Shown: one piece after another, positions 11,016 through 21,377 of the stretch
Position numbering within the stretch: position 1 is the stretch's first letter
How the letters are laid out: every line of letters begins with the position of its first letter
DNA from: Leishmania donovani
Lineage: Eukaryota; Euglenozoa; Kinetoplastea; Trypanosomatida; Trypanosomatidae
Assembly: GCF_000227135.1 (NCBI RefSeq)
Contig: NC_018241.1
Span: forward strand, 183,634-247,633
Direction of reading: 5' to 3'
DNA length: 64,000 bases
The notes under the pieces: model-generated
What the model was told of the DNA's origin: nothing
Database searches by the model: none
Seen by the model: only the letters and a program-made list of their open reading frames with translations
Program-made: the position numbers and the translations under genes

Positions 11016-12530
11016 CTACGACGCCACCTCAGTGGAGGAGGCAAGCATTCTTGGCGCCATGCGCTCCGCCTTGCGAATTAATATGCTGAGGGTTTCATCG
11101 AGGTGGGCCAGCCTCCTGGTGATGTCGCTGGCCATCGCGGACGCACCGGTGCCACTGTGCGTGAGCTGCCGCTGATTGATAAGCCCGCGCAGCTCCAACA
11201 CTGGTAGTGACGTCGACGACGATGCCGGCGGTGGTGCACCACCGTCCGAGCAACCTGTCTCCACATTCGCGCCAGGGGGCAACGGCGAAATCTGCGGCGA
11301 CTTCAACTTCACCTCCTTGAAGAGAGAAAAGGAGCGCCGGCCAGTGGTGCTCTTGGGAGTTCCGCTGCTGGCGCTGAGGGCCGTGCTCATCGGCGAACGC
11401 GGGGACCCGGCCGGGGTTGTGCGAAGAGATGACTGGCGGCTCAGCGCGGTGAGGGCGTCATAAAAGGTGTAGGTGGAGCGGATGAATGCCATCTCGGACT
11501 CGACAAACTCGCGGCGGAGGGAGCGAAAACTGCAGGCCTGGCTGCTCAGCAGCAGCGCGTTGAACTGAATGGAGAGCGGGTTGCGCTTCTCCAGCTTTGC
11601 CAGGTAGAGCTTCCACGCGCGCTGGATGGTGCGAGCCGCCTCACCAGGAACTTGCGCACACAGCTTGTTGGTACGAAAGAGCGTGTGCAAGTTGCGCTCT
11701 GCCGGAGTGACGCGGGTTAGCGCGTGCATCAGGCTGACGCACCAGGCGATGACGAGCAGCCCCAGGCACCAGGCGAGAAAGGCAGTGAACCGCCCTACCC
11801 ACGTCGATGGGACGACGTCGCTGTACCCGACGAAACCCATGGTGGAGGAGCAGAAGTACACGGCGTCCGCGTAGCTGACCTCCTCACCCTTGCTGTACAG
11901 CAGAGCCATCCCGAGCCACGCCACGATAAAGCCGCACGCCGTCGCGATGGCGTGCCGATATATAAAGGTGTGACGGAACATGTAGAGGGAGTTGAAGCGA
12001 TACCCACACAGCGACGCCACGGCGCGCTTGAAGACGCTCTGGGTGGAGAGGCGTGTGACGTACATCACGTAGACGTACGAGCGCAGCACAATAAAGCTGT
12101 CCAGCACCCGCGCCCAGCTGGAAGTGCCCTTGACGCCGGGCGGGGCCATAATGATCCAAACCAGCATCTCGCACAGCATCAGCGACAGGTGTGGGGAGTG
12201 CAGCGAGTTCACGGCGTGACTGGCTGGGTTCGTCACACCCGCAAAGCGCGCCTTGATGCGGTAGACAACGACGATGCACACCTCTCCCGCCAAGGAGAGG
12301 GCCAAAATGAGGACGTGCACCACAACGTTACCAGCGTACCCGCTCACCTGCAAGATGGAGAGCATGAAGCACAGAAATGCGAGGAAGGCCATCACCCCTC
12401 TGAACCAGAGGTGAGACATCTCGTCATGCTCCAGAGAGACGAGACGCTGCGTCATCGGGTTCGACGTGGGTGGCACGGCCGTCGGCGCCTGCGCCCGCGA
12501 CAGCTTCCCGACACGCTCTCGAAGCTCCAT
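11016..12530 (-). CDS. SK-like potassium-channel subunit with altered selectivity filter
   Basis: The protein has 504 residues. Six hydrophobic segments, S1 at about 44 to S6 at about 245-270, enclose a pore loop at 218-240. The segment HSPHLSLMLCEMLVWIIMAPP (111-131) resembles the conserved S3 of small-conductance Ca2+-activated (SK) channels. After S6, NLHTLFRTNKLCAQ and an IQ-like stretch ARTIQRAWKLYLAK (299-312) sit where SK channels bind calmodulin. The oddity is the filter: residues 232-238 read G-F-V-G-Y-S-D, so the last Gly of the GYG signature is Ser237. The neighbouring upstream gene encodes a homologue with a normal GYGD filter, suggesting obligate partner subunits as reported for the T. 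brucei channels TbK1/TbK2. The long C-tail after 320 is Ser/Thr/Pro-rich with no domain seen. Channel fold is sure; ion selectivity is not. Confidence 0.9.
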   Translation of the reverse strand: MELRERVGKLSRAQAPTAVPPTSNPMTQRLVSLEHDEMSHLWFRGVMAFLAFLCFMLSILQVSGYAGNVVVHVLILALSLAGEVCIVVVYRIKARFAGVTNPASHAVNSLHSPHLSLMLCEMLVWIIMAPPGVKGTSSWARVLDSFIVLRSYVYVMYVTRLSTQSVFKRAVASLCGYRFNSLYMFRHTFIYRHAIATACGFIVAWLGMALLYSKGEEVSYADAVYFCSSTMGFVGYSDVVPSTWVGRFTAFLAWCLGLLVIAWCVSLMHALTRVTPAERNLHTLFRTNKLCAQVPGEAARTIQRAWKLYLAKLEKRNPLSIQFNALLLSSQACSFRSLRREFVESEMAFIRSTYTFYDALTALSRQSSLRTTPAGSPRSPMSTALSASSGTPKSTTGRRSFSLFKEVKLKSPQISPLPPGANVETGCSDGGAPPPASSSTSLPVLELRGLINQRQLTHSGTGASAMASDITRRLAHLDETLSILIRKAERMAPRMLASSTEVAS

Positions 12531-14235
12531 CGTTCTACTTGCGCCTCTTTGTATGTGTACAGTGCGCTACGTACAACCGTTTGTCACGCTCCACCGTGCT
12601 CGGCAACAGGCTGATGTGCCGCTACTTATTTGCCGTCGCGTGGCGTGGTATCACCACCGCCGCGGCCTCTCTCTTGGGTAGAGTGACGTTATGCCTGCCG
12701 GCCGTTCTCACTTACTGTATGCGTGTGTGTGCGTGCGGGGCGGCAGCGGTAGCACAAGCGAGAGAGACAAGTCGAAAGGTGGAGAGTCATCGGGCGCGTA
12801 CACAGTCAGCGACGACGACGACAACCGCTAACGTAGAATGAGAATGTAAGCCGAAAAAGCACCTTCGAATAGACGACGGACCTGCGCACGTAGAGGGAGA
12901 GTAGGCCGAGAGTCCCCATGAGTGCATTGTCAAGCGGAAAGGACGACTTGCATGTCTGCGCGGCACCTCGCAAACGGCGTATTGACGTCCAACATACCAA
13001 CAGCAGACATGGGGAGCATGATGCCATCGAGTCAAACACCATACTCTTCGGCCGTCGCTGCACGCAGCGAGTTGCACCGTTTCTAGTCGCGTGTTCCTTG
13101 TACATTGGGAGCAGGTGCTGGAACCTCTCAGCCAACAGACACGCATTACGCACACTTACTTGGGAGAAATGCTGCCCCTTTAGCTTTTCGTGTTTGAAAA
13201 GAAAGAGGGAAAACTGCATCACGCTCGTCTCCGACGCGATGTACGGAGGCGACACAAACAAACACACACACACACACACACGAGAGCCCTCTCGCTAGAG
13301 GAACACGACTTTCCCTTATTCATTTGACACCCCGCTTCACGCAAACACTTCTTCCATGTCTGCAATGCCCCACGACGGCAACGTGATATGTGCTGCACGT
13401 CACGCAGGGGAACAAGAAAGCATGCGTCCAAAGGCGACGAAGGCAAAGCCCGTCATATTCCACGCAACGCCAGCACATCCGTCCTGTACCTTCCCGACGC
13501 ACCTGAAGAGCGAAATCAGCTAAAGATGTACACATACACACGCGCACACACAGACCACAAACCTCCTCACGCCAGAGACAGCTTCCGAGCACAGCCAGGA
13601 CCGGCTGCTCCATCATTTGCCCCTGACTCTTTACTCTTGAGAGAACAAAAAAAAATGCAACGGCATTCCCCTCACCACCACCCCCTTCTTTCGACGTGTG
13701 CTGAGGAGGGAGGGAGGGAGGGGAGGGGGAGCGGGCAGAGATGAAGCCCCCCCCCCCTCCCCCCACCTTCGAAAAAACAAACAAACGAACACTGATAACG
13801 CCTACATGTGTACACATGTACATATATATATATATGCATATATAGAGGAAGGGAGAAAAGAGAGCGCACAGACAACAGTGCAGAGACACCGCAACATACG
13901 CGCTCCCTCGCACGCACGCACGCACGCACATGTGTCTTGTGTGCCGCCGTTATTGCTCCCTGCATCTGCGTATAGAGTGCGCCGCAGTCGGAGCGACGTG
14001 GCGGCTCCGCGCGCGAAGGTGAGAAGGGAGGGTGGGATCCAGGAAAGCGCAACGCGGGCGAGGCCCAAACCTCTAAGGGTCCAAGATGAACAGAGCTGAG
14101 CGGCTGAAAGACACATCAAATCCGCACCATTGCCTAAGAAAATGGGAAGAAGATCAGTCCGTTGATGAGCAACACCAGCCGTCTTTCTTCCGCCTCCTCA
14201 GATCCTGCACTAGATCGCACCATCAGCCATCTGCA
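12531..14235. other. Spacer between the two channel genes, no gene
   Basis: The 1.7 kb separating the tandem channel genes contains only low-complexity frames. Landmarks are (CA)n near 13265, a C-run near 13747, TATA-like repeats near 13822 and a (CACG)n tract near 13911-13929. Confidence 0.6.
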
Positions 14236-15897
14236 TCACATCTGGGACACAGCCATGCTAGGGGGATGTGTCTCGGCCACAGCGCTGATAGCCTCTAGCA
14301 CCTCTGTCAGACGCGCGCACTTCTGTTCCAGCTGCGTCACCCGGTCCCTCCACTCCGCCATCTCTGCCACTGACGCCGCTGTGCCGCTGCTGCTTGTCAG
14401 GGCGACCGGCAGCGCAGTGCCGATGGGCTCTAGCGAGTCGCCTGGAAGAACAATAATGGTCTCGATGTCGCGCCGCGATAGCGATGAGGCTAGCACGTCA
14501 CGGTCGCGCAGGGCGAGGTGCACGCGATCCACGTCCTTTGCCCGCTGCAGCTGCCGCGCCGCCTTCTCCGTGAGTTGCAGGTATGCATTATACTGGTACG
14601 CCGACAGCCCTGTAAGCGGATGAATATTCGTCTCGCTCAGCGAGCGCACCGCACCGTTCAGCTGCTGCCGTGTGCGCCGCACCGCGGAAATCATGTCAGT
14701 CAAAAGCCACGACAAAACCAGTGTGTAGACCTTCTGCTTCAAGGACGGCGCGTGAGGCCCGACCTTTCGAGCCTTGCGCAACCGCCACGCCAGCTGGATG
14801 ACGCGGGCAGAGCGGCCTCGCAGACTGTGTGCGAGATCGTGACACTCCATTAACGTCTGCATGTTGTGCGAGCGGTCCGACGCCTGTAGCAGCGAGTACA
14901 TGGTGATGATCAGGAAGGCCATAATGACGTAGCTCAAGATCCAGGCGATAAAGGCAACGACGCGGCCCGAAAGCGTGGAGGGGGTGATGTCGCCGTACCC
15001 CAGCGTCGACAGAGACTGAAAGGAAAACCAGAGGGCATCACCGAGGGAGAGGTTCTGGGTGCGTGCGAACAGGCAGCCGACCGTCAGCCACGCACATATC
15101 ACCACCGTCACCACGACGCGCGTCTTGTGGTGGAGCAGCCCGGTGCGAATAAGAAAGGAGGTGGAAAGTGGCAGGTCACTGATCGCGGACATGGCGCGGC
15201 AGAAGGTTCGGTGCACGTACATAGCGTTGTTCAGGTACACGATGACGGAGTACAGGCGCAAGAAGATGAAGTAGTTTAGCAGCTCGAAGAACTGCTTGCC
15301 AACGAAGACAAAAGGCGGGGTCTGGATGTTCCACAGCACGATTTCGGCCACCATGTGAAGGAAGTACGGTGAGGTGAAGATGTTGCGCCCCTCGAACAGC
15401 AGGTTTGTCACGCCAGAGAACTGTGCCTTGACCTGGTACGTTTTGCATATGACGAGGGCGGCTGCCTGGGAGACGATAAAAATGGTGCAGTTCACCAGAA
15501 ACGCCGAGCTCCCAATGCTCAGCAGCGAGAGCATGAAAACGGCGATGGAGAGCAGCGCCTGCACCCCGCGCAGCCAGCGGTGATACACCGAGAGAACCTC
15601 TAGCGCGGCCAGTTCCCGCGCCACCATCTTCGGCGGCGCCTCCTGGTAACTTACGTCGATGTACAGATCGTCCTTCAAGAAGTGCTTGATACGACGTCCG
15701 AGAAGTCGCGGCCCTTTTGTGATGGATCGCTTCATCTTCGCGAAGGTGCTGCGACGCCGCTTCGCTGCGATGATGGTGCCACCAGGAGCGGCGGCGGTCG
15801 CGGACGTGGTGGATCTCTGCTCATCGGATGATGCGGCCGCGGGCGGAAAGGAGCCATCGAAGCCGCCCTCCGTGATACTCGGTGTTCTAGAGATCAT
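14236..15897 (-). CDS. SK-like potassium-channel subunit with canonical GYGD filter
   Basis: The protein has 553 residues from the ATG at 15897; the frame runs 88 codons further upstream as low-complexity His/Pro/Cys sequence that is unlikely to be translated. A basic, Ser/Ala-rich cytosolic N-terminus (1-100) precedes six membrane segments. The pore loop contains SLSTLGYGDITPS (295-307), the standard K+ filter. S3 (TSPYFLHMVAEIVLWNIQTP) and the post-S6 region NMQTLMECHDLAHSLRGRSA with IQ-like ARVIQLAWRLRKARK match the SK-channel layout, so calmodulin-type Ca2+ gating is plausible. There is no positively charged S4 ladder, so it is not a classic voltage-gated channel. The C-terminus ends in a short coiled coil (WRDRVTQLEQKCARLTEVLE), a possible assembly domain. 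It is adjacent to and homologous with the next gene on this strand. Confidence 0.92.
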   Translation of the reverse strand: MISRTPSITEGGFDGSFPPAAASSDEQRSTTSATAAAPGGTIIAAKRRRSTFAKMKRSITKGPRLLGRRIKHFLKDDLYIDVSYQEAPPKMVARELAALEVLSVYHRWLRGVQALLSIAVFMLSLLSIGSSAFLVNCTIFIVSQAAALVICKTYQVKAQFSGVTNLLFEGRNIFTSPYFLHMVAEIVLWNIQTPPFVFVGKQFFELLNYFIFLRLYSVIVYLNNAMYVHRTFCRAMSAISDLPLSTSFLIRTGLLHHKTRVVVTVVICAWLTVGCLFARTQNLSLGDALWFSFQSLSTLGYGDITPSTLSGRVVAFIAWILSYVIMAFLIITMYSLLQASDRSHNMQTLMECHDLAHSLRGRSARVIQLAWRLRKARKVGPHAPSLKQKVYTLVLSWLLTDMISAVRRTRQQLNGAVRSLSETNIHPLTGLSAYQYNAYLQLTEKAARQLQRAKDVDRVHLALRDRDVLASSLSRRDIETIIVLPGDSLEPIGTALPVALTSSSGTAASVAEMAEWRDRVTQLEQKCARLTEVLEAISAVAETHPPSMAVSQM

Positions 15898-16239
15898 TGC
15901 AGAGCGCACGTACGGGGGAGGAGGAGCAGTAGAGGCAGCAAAGACGTGGCACACGTGTTTGTGCGTATGTGCGCAAAGGACTAGGCGGAGGGGGAGGAGG
16001 AGGAGAACCAGGGGTGGGGACGCGACTGCGGGACATTGCGAGTTTTCGCGTGTGTGTGTGTGTGCCTGATATGGGCGTGTCGACATCGGAGGAGGAAGGC
16101 GCATGGACGCCCGATGACGGGCACCGATACGATGACGGAGTCTTTTTATGTTTTTCTTCAAGGTGTCATTCCATCACGAACAACTCCATAAATGTATACG
16201 CGTACACAACCACAGCTCATCTGCAGCCGCAGCGCCGTG

Positions 16240-16790
16240 GCTACATCCGCGTCGTCTAGGACGAACCGTCCTGCCATTGCATCGGGGCCGTGGGGCGCGA
16301 TCGGGGACAGACGGAGGCCCGGGTGGGCCGCACGCATTGAACCAGGCGGGCAGTGTCTAGGGTCCTGCTCGAGGGCGGAAGCGGTGACGTCCGTCATGCG
16401 GGATAATAGGAGGCGGTCCGGGTGGATGCCGCATGAGCTCAGGGAGGATGCTGGAAAGCCTCAGGCCAGGGCCCTCTGGAGACATTGCACATCCTGCCTG
16501 CATGCCATGCTTCTCCCTCTCAGTTGCTTCAAGCTGCGGCATGCCGTAATACGGTGTGCAGGTTCTCCACATGGGAGTTTGGAGGACCCGATGGTGCAAC
16601 TCGAGGGAACTCTTCATGCTTTCGGCATCTGTGCTTCATCAGTCTACCTGGTCAGACGTAGGAGATGCCGCATGGTTTGCACGCATGCACGTTGGGGTTG
16701 ATTGGTGTGGGAATCCTTCGCGCCCTTCTCCGTCCATCCCTCCTGCTCTTCTCACCTCTGCATTCCTTCTTTCCGTATGATACACCATGC
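16240..16790 (-). mobile_element. Candidate SIDER2-like degenerate retroposon
   Basis: About 550 bp of complex sequence with many CTCATGCGGCAT-, CCACCCGGGCCTCCG- and CCCTGGCCTGAGG-type words when read on the minus strand, set among low-complexity spacer. Length and words match my memory of Leishmania SIDER2 elements, short non-coding retroposons found in 3'UTRs that can destabilise mRNA. On the minus strand it would lie in the 3'UTR of the upstream type I membrane protein gene. The call is unverified and the boundaries are approximate. Confidence 0.45.
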
Positions 16791-17206
16791 CAGTTGTGCT
16801 TGACCGCACGTGCGCACAGTGCTCGCTGTCTACAGCTGTCATTCGCGCAGCGGAGCAAGGGACAGGAAAAAACAGAGGCATTCGCCCTTGCACGTCGAAG
16901 GGGGAGGATAAGGTGCAGGGGGAACCCAGGCGCCACGCATCACAGTCGCAGACGCAGTGAGAGAGGCACGCGCGCGTGTGTGTGTGTATGCGTCCGCGTT
17001 CATGTGGAGTGGGTAGGTGGGCAGGACACATGCAGGCATCACACGTAAACGCGCACTCAAGAGGAGAGGGGGAGACCAAAACAAAAAAAAGCGATCGTGT
17101 AAGCACGATTCAGTTCCTCAGAAGAGAAGATGCAAACTGGGAAAGGCAGCAGCAGCGACGTCTAAGTGTTCACATGTGCATGGGTGCCTGTGTGTGTGTG
17201 TGTGTA

Positions 17207-17331
17207 TGTGTGTGTGTGTGTTCACGAAGGGGCAGCGTGCCAATGCGCCGGAAGTGTATCGCCTACTACACGAAGCCGATACACTTCCGGCGCATTGGCA
17301 CGCTGCCCCTTCGTGAACACACACACACACA
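17207..17331. repeat. Perfect 55-bp inverted repeat with 15-nt loop
   Basis: Arm 1 is 17207-17261 and arm 2 is 17277-17331. I checked the reverse complement base by base: 41 unique-sequence bases plus 14 of the TG/CA run pair without mismatch. The 15-nt loop is 17262-17276. RNA from this region could fold into a very stable hairpin. A fold-back cloning or assembly artefact is the main alternative. Confidence 0.93.
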
Positions 17332-17993
17332 CGGATGGCATCCGCAACGAGCAGACGCACACACGCACACACAAAAAAGCACGCAAGAGCAAACTCTATT
17401 TCACGCGTTCCATCAAAGCAATTTGCACATCCACACCTCCCAAAAGGGAGAAGATTTGCCTGTGAGAAAGGAACAGCGATGCCTGGATATTGCCCAAGTG
17501 TCGGGCTCACATGCACACGCACTCATCCATGCATCGCGTTCACCACTTCGACATCCTCAACCGTTGAAAAAACGAAGAGGAGAAGGAGCGGATGTGTTGG
17601 CTTCCACGAAGACAAGAACGAAAACAACGAAGACGCGCCAGTTACAGTAATGCACATGAGAGACATCACCAGCCGACACGGGACAGCAACCAAACACGCG
17701 TCGAGCAGTCAAGAGGCACTCGGAATGATCAGCAACAACAAAGATGAGTGTCGACATCGAGCATATTGCACGCGTGCCTGTCGCGTAAGAGACACCAACA
17801 GCTGAGGCGAAGGCGAAAAAGCAAACAAAAAATAACAAAGGGAACCAACGACGCCATCGTCCAGAAGGTGCCAGCGTGTGCGTGCATTTGGAGATGAGAT
17901 GAGAGGGAGGGAGGAAGGGGGGGGGGTAGGGCAAGTAGTCGTACAAGCTAAGAACACCGAAATCCATAATCCGATTCAAACCTAAGCACACGT

Positions 17994-17995
<2 letters not shown>

Positions 17996-18028
<33 letters not shown>
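17996..18028. repeat. (AC)n microsatellite
   Basis: An uninterrupted AC run of 33 bases. Confidence 0.9.
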
Positions 18029-18031
<3 letters not shown>

Positions 18032-18528
18032 AAACGCATAGGCAGTGACTGGCGAGGACAGAAAGAAGGGAGGTGAGGGGAGTTAGGTATCCTTCAAATA
18101 ATAAAAAGAACAGCGGCAGCAGAGACACACAAGCGCTAGTGTTGACCCGAAGATGCAAGAGTGGCGTGCCTTGACAGACTCCAATCACATGCAGGAAGCC
18201 CATCCCCTTTCAGAACATGGATCACACATAACTTCTTGAATGCATGGGTGGGTGGGTGGTTAAGGAGACGATGGGAAGGACATACATGTATGATGAGGGG
18301 CGTATAGAAAAGAAAGCCACCATTGGTGTTACAGATTCAAGCGCACATCTCCACGAGTCACAGAGCGTGGAGATTGACACGGATACAGCGAGGAGGGGAG
18401 GGGGCGGGGAGTTTGCCTTCGCCTCCACGACTGCTCCACACACACACACACACACACCTATGCAGAGATGCACGCGAAATAGCAGCGCACATGCCTCTTT
18501 CGAGAGGTCCAACGTTGATCGAGGTTTT

Positions 18529-18762
18529 CTGTTTCAGGTTGCTGGCGCTGCCGATGCGGTGCCACCGTGTGTGACGGTCGACGTGGACCAAGGCCTCGTT
18601 TGGTGCATGGAAAACCAGACCTGTGACTTAGACGAGGCGGAGATTCGCCGACAGACCCCCTGCAGCTACTATCCCGTCTGGGGCGCAAGTGGCTGCAGAT
18701 CTGCAACCCCGTTCCTGCTGATATTCAACTCATTCTTTGACTTGCCCGCCGCTGCCCCGTGA
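18529..18762 (+). other. Cysteine-rich open stretch on the + strand, possible gene fragment
   Basis: About 77 codons read on the + strand without low complexity and end in TGA at 18760. They contain VPPCVTVDVDQGLVWCMENQ followed by TC, then TPCSYYPVWGASGC. The Cys and Trp spacing looks like a secreted-protein module. It lies opposite to the direction of every gene here and inside the expected 3'UTR of the gene ending at 18807. It has no credible start: the codons upstream are low-complexity. It could be a chance frame or an inverted remnant of a coding region. Confidence 0.3.
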
Positions 18763-18806
18763 AAAGAGACGGACCTCTGCCGCTTCTTGTCGACTCGGCT
18801 ACCATT

Positions 18807-19901
18807 TTAGCCGCCGCCATCGCCGTTGCCGCTACCGGCGCTGCTGCTTCTGCTTCGTGACCTCATTCGCGAGCTGCTGCACTCCTCTGAGCTGCTCAGC
18901 TCGTCGAGAAAGGCACAAGCACTCTTTCTGCGGTACTGCGACACGAGGTCCACAGTAAGCAGCTGGAGCTCGCGCACCCGTATCGCTGGCCGACCGATGC
19001 TGTAGGGTCCTGCAACAACAAAGAAGAGAAAGAGCAGCAGCAGCAGCAGCACATCGACGCCGCCGGCGATGTAGACCGTGATGATCTTGTAGAAAGGCTG
19101 CTGTGACCTCGTCGTGCTCGTGATGGCGTCCTGCGGGTTTTCGCCGAAAATGGGGGTTGCGCTCGACGCGTTGCGGTTGATGATGGCGGTCTCGAGAAGC
19201 GTGTAGGTGGTCACGAGATCAACGAAGCGCCACTCGCCGTACGCGTCCATGGCGAGGTTGATGAGGGAGGTGGTGCGCAAGAGCGGCTTGCTGCAGTTGC
19301 GGTTGGCGTCCAGGTACGACCGTGAGAAATTTGTGTAGAAGCCGTTTACGCTCGTCGCACCGTTCCAGAAGAGCGTCTGCGGGATGACCTGGGCCATGGT
19401 GGTGCGCAGGCCTTGGCTCCCGACGCGCCAGAAGAGCGGGCAGCAGAGCTTGTTCGCGGCTGGACAGTCCGCGGGGGGAGCAGCAGCCAAAAGTGACTTG
19501 AAGCACGTTGTCCCGTCCACGGCACCTAACTTATTGTCGATGCACTCGTGGAAGCCGCCGCCCACCGCGCTCACGTTCGACTTTGCAGAAGAGAGGAACC
19601 CGTTGAGCATGGCTACAATGGCGCTGTTCATGTCCGCGGAGAAGACGTAGGGGTACGTAGTGAGCCCGGTAAAGTGAGACTCACCCGTCACCGCGCTGCC
19701 GGAGTACATGGTGTAGTTGTAGGTGCTGCCAGCGCGTCCAAGAAAGAGGTCACGCGACGGCAGCAGCGCCGCGGCGTGCAGGACGCCCGGTAGCATCAGT
19801 GAAGGCGAGGAAGAGGAGGGGAGGCCCACTATAGCGGCTAGAAGCAGTGCGAGAAACGTACAGGGCCGCTGCTGTATGGTGCAGCGCGCGCAAGGCGCCA
19901 T
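18807..19901 (-). CDS. Type I membrane protein, paralogue of the gene at 24461-25927
   Basis: The protein has 364 residues from the ATG at 19901. A hydrophobic signal sequence (about 14-30) leads into a roughly 240-residue ectodomain with several N-glycosylation sequons and at least eight Cys. One membrane segment follows (about 274-298), then a basic, Ser-rich cytosolic tail ending in Gly/Asp repeats. The ectodomain shares an ordered motif set with the gene 4.5 kb upstream: CFKSLL (133), LCC (152-154), FWR (157-159), LFWNG (177), VNGFYTNFS (185-193), NCS (202) and DAYGEWR (219-225). No known family was recognised. Conserved Cys pairs and sequons indicate a folded surface or secretory-pathway protein. 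The second half of the tail is low-complexity. Confidence 0.85.
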   Translation of the reverse strand: MAPCARCTIQQRPCTFLALLLAAIVGLPSSSSPSLMLPGVLHAAALLPSRDLFLGRAGSTYNYTMYSGSAVTGESHFTGLTTYPYVFSADMNSAIVAMLNGFLSSAKSNVSAVGGGFHECIDNKLGAVDGTTCFKSLLAAAPPADCPAANKLCCPLFWRVGSQGLRTTMAQVIPQTLFWNGATSVNGFYTNFSRSYLDANRNCSKPLLRTTSLINLAMDAYGEWRFVDLVTTYTLLETAIINRNASSATPIFGENPQDAITSTTRSQQPFYKIITVYIAGGVDVLLLLLLFLFFVVAGPYSIGRPAIRVRELQLLTVDLVSQYRRKSACAFLDELSSSEECSSSRMRSRSRSSSAGSGNGDGGG

Positions 19902-21338
19902 TCGCTCGCTGGCAGCGACTTCGCGGTTCACACAACTACGCACAAAATCACCGGCAAACAACAACAAAACATAAGCTTTTTTTTCCGTGAAAAAGGGTAC
20001 ACGCGCCACTGTTGCCTTTTTCCTCTTCCACGCTCGACCCTTCCGTTGCACACACACGCACACAGAGGAAAGGAGAAGTAAGAATGAAGACAGAGGTGAC
20101 TTGGAGAAAAGAGGGAGGGGTTGGTTCGAGAGGCACCTGTGCACCGAGAGGAGGTGGCTCGCGTTTGTGCACGTGAGTTCGACTGTGCGTGTGGGAAAGG
20201 GGTGGGGTATGGGTACGGCCCTTGTCGACGCGCACCGTGAGGCCTTCGCGCAGGCTGACGAGGAGCTTGTGCAGGGGAACGCAAGAGGGAGGGAGGGGGC
20301 AGAGAGAGAGAGATGCAGCAACCGAGCAGGATGGAAAGAAGCCGAGGATCAATGCGTGGACGATGGGTGAAGGGAGGCAGGCATTCCTTCACGTGTGTGC
20401 TAGCGCGAAGATACCCAAGCACGCAACGACACACACACTCTCAAGGCAGACGGGCAACAACATAGCTGACAAGCCGTCTGTGAATGGAGGAACCGTGTTC
20501 ACAAGTGTTTTGGTGCCACTGACCGGCTTGCGTGTGCATTTGGGGAAGTGAGCGGAAATGGTGGTCGGACAAGGCAGTGCGTTTCTCTGCCGCTTTCGAT
20601 GTCTTTCCGTTCGTGAACCTCAGATGCGGGGAAGAGGAGAGAAAAGAAGTGTGACGATGTGCAGCTCAGATGCGCCCTTCAAACCCATCCTCCTCCACAC
20701 GATGCGCACAGCGTGATGCAGCAGATGTACATATATATGTATATGTGAGTGTGTGTAAAATGAGAGAGCGATGCGGTGAGTTGGTGGGTGCGGTAAAGGT
20801 ACAAGCAACGAATACAAAGAGCCGTGAGACAGGTGAGGGAGAAGGAAAGACGGAGAAGTCGATTGCACAGAGTGATACGACCGAGCGGTTCCGTTGTGCG
20901 CCCTGGTGAACGCTGGGATGCGGGGATCCTTCGGAAGGGGAGTGCCATAGGATACTCAGAGGTGCTCTTGCATGGCCCCCCCTCCCCCACCCGTCCTCTT
21001 CCTCCACCACCACAGCTTTCCCCTGTTGCCTCTTCTCTCCCCTCCTCACACACACACATACACAGTGTGCGTGTGATAGTGCTTTTGTGAGGAGGGGGTG
21101 GGGTGGGTGGGCTGCTCTATCCCCATCGAGGCAACAGTGTATGAACGCCGGCATCCGGAAAAAGTCGTCATGCCCACAACATCGACGGTGAGTGGGGGGG
21201 GGCTGGGCAGAGCGTGTGTGCACATGCTATTTTATAGGTGCGCTATCGAATAATAATAAGGGCAAAACGAGCTCACAAAGAGCGAATCACACCGTCATCG
21301 AAGGCGGAGAAACAAACAAACAAAAAGAGGCGATGCCC

Positions 21339-21377
<39 letters not shown>

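Larger units (their letters stand above)
15898..18806. other. 2.9-kb spacer with retroposon-like block, hairpin and + strand Cys-rich fragment
   Basis: No complete gene is recognised. It contains a GC-rich block at 16240-16790, a perfect inverted repeat at 17207-17331, an (AC)n tract at 17996-18028 and a short cysteine-rich open stretch on the + strand at 18529-18762. The rest is low-complexity. Confidence 0.6.

Noticed and set aside
17557..18039. Minus-strand frame with CVCVCV repeats
   Set aside because: It is the translation of the (AC)n microsatellite and nearby low-complexity DNA.
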